From: an uncultured Bacillota bacterium
Lineage (GTDB): Bacteria > Bacillota_I > Bacilli_A > RF39 > UBA660
Length of the DNA stretch: 57,877 bases
Assembly: GCA_945867665.1 (NCBI GenBank)
Contig: CAMBIR010000006.1
Span: forward strand, 1 to 57,877
Direction: 5' to 3'
The notes beneath the pieces are model-generated. The model was given only the letters and a program-made list of their open reading frames with translations. It did no database searches and was not told the origin of the DNA. The position numbers and the translations under genes were made by a program. Positions 7,922-16,160 of this stretch are shown here, one piece after another (positions within the stretch are counted from its first letter, which is position 1; the number at the start of each line of letters is the position of its first letter).

Positions 7922-8824
7922 CTAGTTAAAATTTAAAACGCTTGATATTGCAGTAGTACCACTAATATAAGTTAATATATTGAAACACAAAAACTTTATT
8001 TCTAAACTTGTTAAAAGAGCAATTATTGAATTAACTCTTACCCGTTTAATATCAAAATGTTCAATAAGTTGTCCAAAAGTAGATTTTATTCTACGCCTTA
8101 ATTTTGAAATCAAATTTCTAAATGGTTTTGGCAGAGGTTCTTTACTATTACTTCTTTTTAATGCATATAGATTAATTCCTTTTTCATTCTTTAATTCTTC
8201 ACTAATTTTTCCAACATATCCTTTATCACCAATTAAATTTTGAATATTTGTTATGTCTGATAATTCATGTAATGCCTCTCTGTTGTCGATGTTTGCTTTT
8301 GTTAATAAGTATTCTATTGGATTTCCATATAAATCTGTAATTACATGAACTTTCATTCCATAGAATTTTTCTTTTTTACTAGCACAGTAGCCGTAGCTGG
8401 AATATTCTCTTAATCTTTTTCCAAAACAAGCTCTTCCAAATTTATTTACCACGAGAGGAAAACTATCTACTATTTTGAATTCTGAATTTTCATTTTTAGG
8501 AATATTTTTACGTATTTCTTTTATGACGGTAAATAATGAAGTAACTAATCTATTAAATCTAGAACGTTCAACATAATTAGCAAGATTGTGATGATTTGCA
8601 CATAAGTATAAATATCCGGCGTTTTGCGTTTTTCCTAAACATTCAATTAGTAATTGCATAGAAATAATTTCAGTATCTTTCATTTTTGATTTCTCCTTAT
8701 TTTTCCTATTTTTTACAGATTGGGGAATAATTTTCTCATATATTTCCGTAATTATTTTTAGAATTCTATAATAAAGTTCTTCTATATTTTTAGGATTTGT
8801 GTTATTTTTTAATAAATCATTCAT
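7922..8824 (-). CDS. IS982-family transposase
   Basis: The 300-aa protein shows the IS982-type DDE layout: SRFNR in the N-terminal half, FKIVDSFPLVVNK (first Asp), GYCASKKEKFYGMKVHVITD, NLIGDKGYVGK (second Asp) and a C-terminal helix RRIKSTFGQLIEHF with the Glu. Its size matches the family (about 290-300 aa). The start ATG 8824 has AGAGGTG upstream. The frame is intact, so it may be active. Its own outer ends are not clear: 7922 abuts the broken HTH gene, and the 5' side runs to the 19-bp repeat at 8888-8906. Confidence 0.88.
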   Translation of the reverse strand: MNDLLKNNTNPKNIEELYYRILKIITEIYEKIIPQSVKNRKNKEKSKMKDTEIISMQLLIECLGKTQNAGYLYLCANHHNLANYVERSRFNRLVTSLFTVIKEIRKNIPKNENSEFKIVDSFPLVVNKFGRACFGKRLREYSSYGYCASKKEKFYGMKVHVITDLYGNPIEYLLTKANIDNREALHELSDITNIQNLIGDKGYVGKISEELKNEKGINLYALKRSNSKEPLPKPFRNLISKLRRRIKSTFGQLIEHFDIKRVRVNSIIALLTSLEIKFLCFNILTYISGTTAISSVLNFN

Positions 8825-8887
8825 TTTGGCACCTCTATCTTAATCAAATATAAGGTACCATATTTTGAATGATTTTTCTATATCATA

Positions 8888-8906
8888 AATAAAATTTTAC
8901 ACTATC
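8888..8906 (-). repeat. Right terminal inverted repeat of the element
   Basis: AATAAAATTTTACACTATC, the exact complement of the left end at 5244-5262. It is followed at once by the 9-bp target duplicate. Confidence 0.9.
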
Positions 8907-8915
8907 AAAGATTGA
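8907..8915. repeat. Target-site duplication, right copy (AAAGATTGA)
   Basis: Identical to 5235-5243. The four bases AAAG belong to the end of the terminator stem and ATTGA to its loop. Confidence 0.9.
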
Positions 8916-8921
8916 AGTAGG

Positions 8922-8937
8922 CTTTACTATTTTTTTT
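8922..8937 (+). terminator. Right arm and T run of the split pheST terminator
   Basis: CTTTACTATTTTTTTT pairs with 5225-5238. Since the insertion the arms are 3.7 kb apart. The -10-like TATAAT at 8945-8950 for the next gene lies just beyond. Confidence 0.85.
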
Positions 8938-8979
8938 ATTTTGGTATAATTAATTTATGAATAGGAGAGTGGATGAGGG

Positions 8980-10842
8980 ATGGAGAGGTTTTTATTTCAG
9001 TTATATCCGCAAATTTATGAGAGTGTTTCTTATGAAGAATTTTTTGATCCTGTAGGAAAAAAGTATGTGATAGATAGAATTAATGCCATTTTTTTAATGG
9101 ACAAAGAAGCGGTAAAAAGTGATTATTCTTCTGAAGTATTTTTCTATGATATTTATACAGATTATGAACATCCTTATGTTTTAAAGAATGTGGATGATAT
9201 TGTTTATCAGTTAATGATTTGTCCAGAATATTTTAAAAAGAATTCGAAAGAAGTGAAAAATTTGGTTGGGTATATTTTAAAAAACACTTTATTTTCTCAA
9301 ATTAATTTGGATGCTTCTATTGTTTGCGAAGAGGTTTTAAAAAGTGCAGTAGAAAACTTTAAAATTAAAATTCTTTCTTTGGGAGAGAACAGTGCTACTA
9401 ATTTTTTTAAAAGAGATCATACGAATGAATATTCTTTAACAAAGAAGGATTATGATATTCTTGCTAATACACATATTGAAAAAGTTTATACAGCGCTAGT
9501 GGATGAAGAGATTAAGGATGTGATTAACCCTATTATTGCTCATAATGTTACGAATAAATTTTTGAATCATTCTAATTATGGTCATGATATTATTTCTTTG
9601 GGTAAAAAAATTACGGATAGTCAGTTAGAAGATTTAAGGTATTTGAATGATGGTGATGAGATTTTTGTTCAGTTATCTAATATTTTGGATTTAATTAGGA
9701 TATCTGGTCGTTTGATAGAATTAAAGAAGAAGAGTAAGGTAATTTTAAATGTTAAAGAAGTAGAAAATAAAGAAAAAGTGTTTCAAGTTGTTTCTAAGAA
9801 TACAAATTATTTACAGGATAATATTTTTGTTTATCTGTATGATAAAGTTATTCCAATGTATGACTTTGTATCTGGAGAGCGAATTTTATATGATATGACT
9901 TTAGGTGTGGAAGGACTTAGTCCATTTTTAAGGTATATGTATGTTTATAATTTAACCAAGCATTATAAGAAATATTTGGAAAATGAAGAGGACCATTCTG
10001 AGGCAAGAGATTTATATAAAATTTTAAATAATCAATATATTGTTTGTCTTGGATATACGAATTTATTAGAAGATTTATCTTTTAAAGTAGGGATTAGGAC
10101 AGCAAGTTATACTGTAGGGGTTGAACCTTCTAGGAAGGAATTAAAGAATCCAGATGCAATTACTTCGAATGATATGTCTCTTCATGCTAGAACAATTGTT
10201 CATCTTCAAGATTCTTCTTATGGAATTGATGGATTTTTTGTAAGTGACCCTACTTGGGATAGTTCTAAATGGGGAGATTATTATAATCATTTTTTATTAA
10301 CACCTCTAGAAGAGACTTATAGTTGTCAATATAATCAATTATTTTCTAATCATATTGAAGAGTTACTTAATATTACTTCTATGGATGAATTTTTTCGAAA
10401 GATTAAGTTTATGTTAGGGAAAAAAGATTCTTCTTTTACGGGAATGAATTCGGTTATTTTAAAGTTAGTCTGTTTAATTCATTCTTTGGATCCATCTTTT
10501 TATTTTTATTTGCAAAAAAAATATCCTGATTTGGAGGAGGATAATTTTTCTTCACAAGAGGATATTCTTTATGAAATAGGGGAATACTTACTTTCAAAGG
10601 TAAATCATCCTGTTTCTGGGGAGACTATTGTTAAAGGGGCTGTTTCTTTGTATCAGGGGGTATATCATTATTCTCCCGTTCGATTACGCCTTAGTGTCTC
10701 TAAAATGATTTATGATAATCAAAGAAGACAGAAATGTTATTTTCCAAAACGGTATAAAATGGATTTGAATGGGGATTTTGTTTTGGATGAGGATATTTCT
10801 GAGAAATTTTCAATTCTTCCTGATACTAAGAGAAAAAGATAA
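8980..10842 (+). CDS. Large transglutaminase-like domain protein
   Basis: The 620-aa protein has no signal peptide or membrane helix. Residues about 340-430 look like a transglutaminase/papain-like core: a Cys in NNQYIVCLGYTNLLEDLSFK (Cys356), a His in SLHARTIVHLQDSSYGIDGF (His402 or His408) and an Asp in VSDPTWDSSKW, in the order Cys-His-Asp. The N-terminal 300 and C-terminal 150 residues match nothing I know. Proteins with this core are proteases, peptide N-glycanases or cross-linkers, so an activity on peptides is inference. A TATAAT at 8945-8950 is its likely -10. The element inserted at 5244-8906 ends 74 bases before its start and may have changed its promoter. It converges on glmS. Confidence 0.6.
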   Translation: MERFLFQLYPQIYESVSYEEFFDPVGKKYVIDRINAIFLMDKEAVKSDYSSEVFFYDIYTDYEHPYVLKNVDDIVYQLMICPEYFKKNSKEVKNLVGYILKNTLFSQINLDASIVCEEVLKSAVENFKIKILSLGENSATNFFKRDHTNEYSLTKKDYDILANTHIEKVYTALVDEEIKDVINPIIAHNVTNKFLNHSNYGHDIISLGKKITDSQLEDLRYLNDGDEIFVQLSNILDLIRISGRLIELKKKSKVILNVKEVENKEKVFQVVSKNTNYLQDNIFVYLYDKVIPMYDFVSGERILYDMTLGVEGLSPFLRYMYVYNLTKHYKKYLENEEDHSEARDLYKILNNQYIVCLGYTNLLEDLSFKVGIRTASYTVGVEPSRKELKNPDAITSNDMSLHARTIVHLQDSSYGIDGFFVSDPTWDSSKWGDYYNHFLLTPLEETYSCQYNQLFSNHIEELLNITSMDEFFRKIKFMLGKKDSSFTGMNSVILKLVCLIHSLDPSFYFYLQKKYPDLEEDNFSSQEDILYEIGEYLLSKVNHPVSGETIVKGAVSLYQGVYHYSPVRLRLSVSKMIYDNQRRQKCYFPKRYKMDLNGDFVLDEDISEKFSILPDTKRKR

Positions 10843-10883
10843 AAGACATTGGGTACATTTCAGAAACGCAATGTCTTTTATCT
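10837..10883. terminator. Two-way terminator between convergent genes
   Basis: A perfect 15-bp stem, AGATAAAAGACATTG (10837-10851) with CAATGTCTTTTATCT (10869-10883), and a 17-base loop. It overlaps the plus-strand stop and ends next to the glmS stop, serving both. Confidence 0.88.
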
Positions 10884-12656
10884 CTATTCAACGGTAACAG
10901 ATTTGGCTAGATTTCTTGGCTTATCAATATCAACTCCTTTTAAAAGAGCGGTATAGTAAGCAATTAGTTGAAGAGGAATAATACTTATTATTGGCATAGT
11001 ATAATCGTCTGATGGTGGTAGGGTGATGATTTCATCATAGATGGTTTTGTCTAGGGTAGGTACTATTCCTTCTTTTATAATTAATATAACATAGGCACCT
11101 CTTGCTTTTACTTCTTTGATATTACTTATTGTTTTTAAGGCGGTAGTTTTATCTGTAATTAAGCTAATGACAGGTGTTTTTTCTTCGATTAGAGAAATGG
11201 GGCCGTGTTTTAATTCTCCGGCAGGAAAGGCTTCGCTGTGAATGTAGGTAATTTCTTTTAGTTTTAAGGAACCTTCTAACATGCTGATATAGTCAATTCT
11301 TCTTCCTAAGAAGAAGACGTCTTTTTTTGTAATGAGTTGTCTTCCTATTTTTGTGTAATCTTTTTCTATTAATTTTTCGACTTTTTGGGGAAGAGTAGTA
11401 TAAGTATTTTTATCTATTTTTTGTTGGCTAAATTCTTGAGCAAGGAGAGATAAGATATAGATTTGGGAAGTGTATGCTTTTGTTGAGGCAACGGATACTT
11501 CTATTCCAGCATTGGTGTAGATTACTTCGTCACAAATTCTTGCAATAGAACTATTATAGACATTGATGATACCTAATGTTTTGGCGTTATTTTTTTTGGC
11601 TAGTTTGACACAAGAGAGGGTATCGGCTGTTTCTCCAGATTGAGAGATGGCAATGACTAGGCTTTCTTTATTTAGGTGTACTTTTTGATATCGATATTCT
11701 GAGGCAACATAAACATTTACTTCAAAATCAGTATTTTTTTCGATTAAATATTTTCCAATTAATCCAGCGTGATAGGCCGTACCGCAAGCGATGATATCGA
11801 TTCGTTTATACTTTGTTATATCTGGTAATTCTTTTCCTTTCTCTAAATAGATTTTATTCCATTTGGAAATTAAGACGCTTTGCTCTTTAATTTCTTTTAG
11901 CATATAGTGCTTATTATTATTTAATGAAGGTGATGAAATATTATCTTCTAAAATATTTGTTTTGTAAGGAATTTCCTTTCCTTCACGGTAAAGATGAAGT
12001 GCATTATTTTCAATTTGGCAAATATCATTATCTTCTAAAATGAAATATTCTTTTGTCTCTTCTAAGTAAGCCTGAAAGTCAGAGGCAACATAGAATTCTT
12101 TATTGCCAATGCCAATTACTAAGGGACTTTCTCTTTTTAGAACAAATAATTGATTATCAATTCCTTTTACTAGGATGACGAAGGCAAAACTACCAATAAA
12201 AGTGTTTGCCGCTTGCTTTAATATTTCTGTAAATGGCATTTTTTTGTTTTTTTCTAGGAGATAATCAAGGTAAGCACAAGCTACTTCTGTGTCGGTTTCA
12301 CTTTTGAAGGAATAGCCTTTTTCTTGAAGTTCTTTTTTTAGAGGGAGGTAATTTTCGATGATTCCATTATGAACTAGGGTAATGTTTCCTACTTGATGGG
12401 GATGAGAATTTTCTTCTACTACTTTACCATGGGTTGCCCATCTAGTATGTCCAATGCCGATAAAACTTTCGTCTTGTAAGTTTATTTTTTCTTCTAGGTT
12501 AGCAATTCTGCCGACGCTTTTTTTTAAGATTATTTCTTTGTTTTTGAAGTAGGCGATTCCGGCAGAGTCGTAGCCCCGATATTCTAGACGTTTTAGGCCT
12601 TTTATTAATTTAGGTAAGGCGTTATTTTTTCCAATGTATCCAACGATACCACACAT
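10884..12656 (-). CDS. glmS: Glutamine--fructose-6-phosphate aminotransferase (isomerizing)
   Basis: Makes glucosamine-6-phosphate, the first step to UDP-GlcNAc for the wall. I choose ATG 12656 (MCGIVGYIGK) over the ATG nine bases upstream because Cys2 must become the N-terminal nucleophile; GAAAGGA is the ribosome site. The 590 residues hold the glutaminase domain (GYDSAGIA, GHTRWATHG, HNGIIENY), then two SIS sugar-isomerase domains (ACGTAYHAG, ISQSGETADT, GRRIDYISMLEGSLKLKEIT, SEAFPAGELKHGPISL) and the C-terminal DKPRNLAKSVTVE. It is controlled by the glmS ribozyme in its leader. Confidence 0.97.
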   Translation of the reverse strand: MCGIVGYIGKNNALPKLIKGLKRLEYRGYDSAGIAYFKNKEIILKKSVGRIANLEEKINLQDESFIGIGHTRWATHGKVVEENSHPHQVGNITLVHNGIIENYLPLKKELQEKGYSFKSETDTEVACAYLDYLLEKNKKMPFTEILKQAANTFIGSFAFVILVKGIDNQLFVLKRESPLVIGIGNKEFYVASDFQAYLEETKEYFILEDNDICQIENNALHLYREGKEIPYKTNILEDNISSPSLNNNKHYMLKEIKEQSVLISKWNKIYLEKGKELPDITKYKRIDIIACGTAYHAGLIGKYLIEKNTDFEVNVYVASEYRYQKVHLNKESLVIAISQSGETADTLSCVKLAKKNNAKTLGIINVYNSSIARICDEVIYTNAGIEVSVASTKAYTSQIYILSLLAQEFSQQKIDKNTYTTLPQKVEKLIEKDYTKIGRQLITKKDVFFLGRRIDYISMLEGSLKLKEITYIHSEAFPAGELKHGPISLIEEKTPVISLITDKTTALKTISNIKEVKARGAYVILIIKEGIVPTLDKTIYDEIITLPPSDDYTMPIISIIPLQLIAYYTALLKGVDIDKPRNLAKSVTVE

Positions 12657-12689
12657 TAAAATCATTCCTTTCTTTTTTGATACATTCTT

Positions 12690-12800
12690 TGTTACAATTT
12701 TGATTTTGCTTTTTAAAATATATCACTTTGTAGCATCCGCCGAAATTTCGATAAACTACATCCTCGTCACCTTTTTATAGGTCTGGCGCTAAATGAATCT
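12690..12800 (-). ncRNA. glmS ribozyme (GlcN6P-activated self-cleaving riboswitch)
   Basis: Read on the minus strand, the leader contains AGCGCCAGA (from 12790), then GGTGACGAGGATG, GTTTATCGAAATTTCGG and CGGATGCT, which are the conserved core of the glmS ribozyme: the cleavage-site GCGCC, the GACGAGG pseudoknot and the P2.1 GAAA/TTTC region. The P3 helix pairs TACAA with TTGTA near 12692. Self-cleavage would fall between the A complementary to 12790 and the G complementary to 12789. By the established mechanism, glucosamine-6-phosphate triggers cleavage and decay of the glmS message. The P4 region is poorly defined by eye, so the 3' edge is approximate. Confidence 0.93.
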
Positions 12801-12837
12801 TAAAAATTACCTTTCTATTTAGATTTCACCTAATTTT

Positions 12838-12867
12838 ATTATATAAAATTTTTTTTCTTTTTGACAA
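12838..12867 (-). promoter_or_regulatory. glmS promoter
   Basis: On the minus strand TTGTCA (12867-12862) and TATAAT (12843-12838) are 18 bases apart. Transcription would start about 40 bases before the ribozyme cleavage site. Confidence 0.7.
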
Positions 12868-12963
12868 TACGTTATTATTGATTTTATATCTTTTCTTTAA
12901 TGAGAAAGTGAATACGCCGAAGTATTTTTCTAATAGATACTATAAATTTTAGTAAAATTTTGT

Positions 12964-12969
12964 TATAAT
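12964..12969 (+). promoter_or_regulatory. -10 element before trpS
   Basis: TATAAT 21 bases before the trpS start. No convincing -35 is seen 16-18 bases upstream, and no T-box or other leader fits in the short 5' region. Confidence 0.4.
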
Positions 12970-12989
12970 GTTATGGAAAGAGGTGTTGT

Positions 12990-14000
12990 ATGAAGAGAGT
13001 ATTAACGGGAGATAGACCAACGGGAAATTTACATATTGGTCATTATTTTGGCTCATTGAAAAAGAGAGTTGAAATTCAAAATAGTGGGGAATATGAACAA
13101 TATATTTTAATTGCGGATGTTCAAGCATTAACGGATAATTTTAATCATCCTGAGAAGGTTAGAAAGAATGTTAGAGAGGTTGCTATTGATTATTTGTCAG
13201 TAGGAATTGACCCTAAAAAAACAACGATTTATATTCAATCCATGATTCCTGAGGTTGCTGAACTTACAGTATTTTATTCTAATTTGGTTACGATTGCTAG
13301 GTTAGAAAGAAATCCAACGGTTAAGACAGAAATTTTACAAAAAAAGGATATTTTTGGAGAAAGTGTTACTTATGGCTTTTTGGGATATCCTGTTAGTCAG
13401 GCAGCGGATATTACGGCTTTTGAAGGAGAAATTATTCCGGTTGGAGAAGATCAGCTTCCTTTAATTGAACAATGTCGAGAAATTGTTCGGAAATTTAATA
13501 GTATATATGGAAATGTTTTAACAGAACCAAAGGCTCTTTTATCGGAGAAAAAAAGAATAAAAGGGTTAGATGGTAATGATAAGATGGGGAAATCTTTAGG
13601 AAATGCTATTTATTTGCGGGATTCTGAAGAGGCTATTTTAAAGAAGGTAATGAGTGCAGTAACGGATCCTAATCGAATTAGAAAAGATGATTTAGGAAAT
13701 CCAGATGTTTGTATGGTTTATTATTATCATCAATTATTTGATACGAGGGAAGAATATCAGAATGTTTGTTCGGAGTGTAGACTAGGAAAAAGAGGATGTG
13801 TTGCTTGTAAGAAGGAACTTGCGCAACATATTAATAGAGAATTAGCCCCTATTCGAGAGAGAAGAAAATATTATGAAGAGCATCCAGAAGAAGTGGATAA
13901 AATTTTAATTGAGGGAACTTCTCGGGCTAGAGAAGTGGCTCGAGAGACTATGGTGAAGGTGAAAAAAGCGATGCAATTAGATTATTTTGGGAAAGAGTAG
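12990..14000 (+). CDS. trpS: Tryptophan--tRNA ligase
   Basis: Class I synthetase that charges tRNA-Trp. The 336 residues include the N-terminal GDRPTGNLHIGHYFGSLK with the HIGH signature, the Trp-pocket region ending PVGEDQLPLIEQCREI, and the second signature DKMGKSLGN (a KMSKS variant). A Cys cluster, CSECRLGKRGCVACKK, near residue 270 may bind a metal, as in some TrpRS. The start follows AGAGGTG. A cysteine desulfurase gene follows after 14 bases, in one transcription unit. Unlike pheST, no T-box leader precedes it. Confidence 0.96.
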   Translation: MKRVLTGDRPTGNLHIGHYFGSLKKRVEIQNSGEYEQYILIADVQALTDNFNHPEKVRKNVREVAIDYLSVGIDPKKTTIYIQSMIPEVAELTVFYSNLVTIARLERNPTVKTEILQKKDIFGESVTYGFLGYPVSQAADITAFEGEIIPVGEDQLPLIEQCREIVRKFNSIYGNVLTEPKALLSEKKRIKGLDGNDKMGKSLGNAIYLRDSEEAILKKVMSAVTDPNRIRKDDLGNPDVCMVYYYHQLFDTREEYQNVCSECRLGKRGCVACKKELAQHINRELAPIRERRKYYEEHPEEVDKILIEGTSRAREVARETMVKVKKAMQLDYFGKE

Positions 14001-14014
14001 AGGGGGAAATAGGC

Positions 14015-15142
14015 ATGGTATATTTAGATTATGCAGCAACAACTCCGGTTGACCGGGAGGTATTAAATACGTTTAATAAGGTTTGTTTAGAATATCCAGG
14101 AAATAGTAATTCTCTTCATAAATTAGGGGTAGAGGCTAAAGAATTAGAAGATTATGCGACAGGAAAAATTAAAGAACTTTTACAATTAGATAATCATGAG
14201 GTAATTTATACGAGTGGCGCTAGTGAGGCAAATAATCATGTGATTAAAGGAATTTGCTCTAAATATAAGACAAGAGGGAAACACATTATCACTACCTTTT
14301 TAGAACATTCTTCGGTTTTATCGACGATTAATTATTTGACTAATCAAGGGTTTGTTGTGGATTATGTAAAATTACTAGATGATGGTCGGGTAGATTTGGA
14401 ACATTTGAAGCGACTTATTGGTAATGATACCATCTTGGTTAGTATTTGTGCTGTTGATAGTGAACTAGGAATTGTGCAACCGATTTCTTTGATTAGTCAG
14501 ATTGTGCGGGAATATCCAAAATGCTTTTTTCATGTTGATTGTACACAAGCGTTAGGAAAAATTCCTCTTGATTTTCATCTTATGGACTTTGCTACGGCGT
14601 CGGCGCATAAAATTTATGGATTAAAGGGAATTGGACTTTTAATTAAGAAAAAGAATATTATGTTTGATAATTTAATTCACGGAGGGAAGTCTAGTACGAT
14701 TTATCGAAGTGGGACGCCGCCTTTGGCTTTAATTGTTTCCTTGATGAAATCTCTTGATTTGATTATTCCTTATATCCATGAACATGAGGTTTATCTTAGA
14801 ATGCTTAATCAGAAAATTGTTTCTAAATTAAAAGAATATGATGGTGTTTATTTTAATAGTACTTCGGCATCTTTTCCTTCGACGATTAATATTAGCCTTC
14901 CTTTGATTAAGCCAGAAACTTTTATTCATGCAATGGATGAGTATGACATTTATATTTCGACAAAGAGTGCTTGTTCCGCAGCAAATACGATGTCTGATTC
15001 TGTATATGCAGTTACTAAGGATAGAGAAAGGGCAATGCATAGTATTCGAATTAGTTTGTCTTTTAAAACAACTAAGGAAGAAGTGGATGAGTTCTTAGAA
15101 GCTTTTGATGCTTGTTATCAGGCACTTAATTTTAAGAGGTAG
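14015..15142 (+). CDS. Cysteine desulfurase (NifS/IscS-like)
   Basis: A PLP enzyme that moves sulfur from cysteine to a protein persulfide for Fe-S clusters or tRNA thiolation. The 375-aa chain starts YLDYAATTPVDREVL and keeps the PLP-stacking His98 (TTFLEHSS), the PLP-binding SAHKIYGLKGIG (Lys199) and the catalytic Cys320 in KSACSAANTMSDS. The short, non-extended Cys loop suggests the NifS-like group. It stands between trpS and a thioredoxin-like membrane protein whose start follows its stop by four bases. No IscU or ThiI gene is adjacent, so its acceptor is unknown. Confidence 0.93.
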   Translation: MVYLDYAATTPVDREVLNTFNKVCLEYPGNSNSLHKLGVEAKELEDYATGKIKELLQLDNHEVIYTSGASEANNHVIKGICSKYKTRGKHIITTFLEHSSVLSTINYLTNQGFVVDYVKLLDDGRVDLEHLKRLIGNDTILVSICAVDSELGIVQPISLISQIVREYPKCFFHVDCTQALGKIPLDFHLMDFATASAHKIYGLKGIGLLIKKKNIMFDNLIHGGKSSTIYRSGTPPLALIVSLMKSLDLIIPYIHEHEVYLRMLNQKIVSKLKEYDGVYFNSTSASFPSTINISLPLIKPETFIHAMDEYDIYISTKSACSAANTMSDSVYAVTKDRERAMHSIRISLSFKTTKEEVDEFLEAFDACYQALNFKR

Positions 15143-15146
15143 AAGA

Positions 15147-16121
15147 ATGAAGAAGTACTTATTTATTTTCTTGATTTTGTTTCTTCCTTTTTCTGTTAGG
15201 GCATCAGAGAAGAATACAGTTAATATTTATTTTTTTCATTCTAATACTTGCTCTCACTGTAAGGCTGAAGAAAAGTTTTTAAAAAAATTAGAGAAAAATT
15301 ATGATTATGTTAAAGTGTATCGATACGAAGTGCATGCACAAGAGAGTCAGGAGTATATTTCTCTTTTAGAAGAAGAATATCAAATTTCTCTTACTAGTGT
15401 TCCTGTTACGGTAGTGGGAAATGAAATGATTTTTGGTTATCAAGAAGAGAGAACTGATAGAGAGATTATGCGAGATATTTCTTATTTTTCTTCTTATTAT
15501 TATCAAGATAAATTAGGAGAAAGGTTTAAGATAAAGACCTTGCCAACTTATCGTTTTAAAAAAAATAATCCTACTATAGAGGAGTATTTCTTAAAAATTG
15601 ATGATAAAATATTAGGATTTATTTCTACTAAAAATTTAGATTATTATACACTTGCTTCTATACTTGGATTTCTTGGAGGCATTAATCTTTATTATTTATT
15701 TTCTCTTTTGATTCTTTTCCTTATTGCTAGAAAATATTTAGAGGCTTCTTTTCGGGGAGGTGCTGTTTTATTTTATTTCTTTTCGTTATTTGTTTTTGAG
15801 TTTTATCTTTTTTCTAAAAATTTTCTTTATCTTTTGGTCTCTTTTCTTGTTCTTTTTGTTTTATCTTTATTCATTTTTAAAAGAAAGAGGAAAAAATTAG
15901 AAAAATATTTTATTTATCCTATAATACTGGCGATGTCTTTTTTTGTGATTTTACTTAAGAGTGGAAATAAAAATTTAAAGATATTTCAAAATATTGATTC
16001 TATTTATCAGTTAGTTGGGGGAGAGAGAGTTCTTTATTATGGTGGATATTTATTTTCTTTGTTTTTGGTTTATTGTTTTTCTTGTTGCTTGTTCTTTATT
16101 CTTTTCGAGAAGAAAGATTAG
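15147..16121 (+). CDS. Membrane protein with an exported thioredoxin-like domain (CSHC)
   Basis: I start it at ATG 15147 (MKKYLFIFLILFLPFSVRAS), four bases after the desulfurase stop, because this gives a good signal peptide; the longer frame lacks one. Residues about 25-120 are thioredoxin-like with the redox pair NTCSHCKAEEKFL and a cis-Pro-like SVPVTVVG. Several hydrophobic segments follow between about residue 165 and the end, with an RKRKK loop. A domain outside plus membrane helices suggests a thiol-disulfide transfer role, like a short DsbD-type relay, but the membrane part carries few cysteines, mainly near the C-terminus. The function is inference. Confidence 0.75.
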   Translation: MKKYLFIFLILFLPFSVRASEKNTVNIYFFHSNTCSHCKAEEKFLKKLEKNYDYVKVYRYEVHAQESQEYISLLEEEYQISLTSVPVTVVGNEMIFGYQEERTDREIMRDISYFSSYYYQDKLGERFKIKTLPTYRFKKNNPTIEEYFLKIDDKILGFISTKNLDYYTLASILGFLGGINLYYLFSLLILFLIARKYLEASFRGGAVLFYFFSLFVFEFYLFSKNFLYLLVSFLVLFVLSLFIFKRKRKKLEKYFIYPIILAMSFFVILLKSGNKNLKIFQNIDSIYQLVGGERVLYYGGYLFSLFLVYCFSCCLFFILFEKKD

Positions 16122-16160
16122 GCAGTTGGAATTTTGAATTTTGGGTTAAAGGAGAAAAAT

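Larger units (their letters stand above)
5244..8906. mobile_element. 3.66-kb transposon-like insertion with cargo
   Basis: Its ends are a perfect 19-bp inverted repeat, GATAGTGTAAAATTTTATT at 5244-5262 and its complement at 8888-8906, flanked by AAAGATTGA on both sides. Inside are the 3' end of an ISLre2-like transposase beside the left end, a 5'-truncated kinase-like frame, a histidine phosphatase, a Nudix hydrolase, two HTH genes (one broken) and an intact IS982-type transposase near the right end. The simplest reading is an ISLre2-like insertion sequence whose middle was replaced or invaded by other DNA and an IS982 copy. Which transposase recognises the 19-bp ends cannot be decided from sequence alone. 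Confidence 0.85.

Noticed and set aside
12868..12989. T-box leader before trpS
   Set aside because: There is no GGTGG T-box core, no terminator and too little space.
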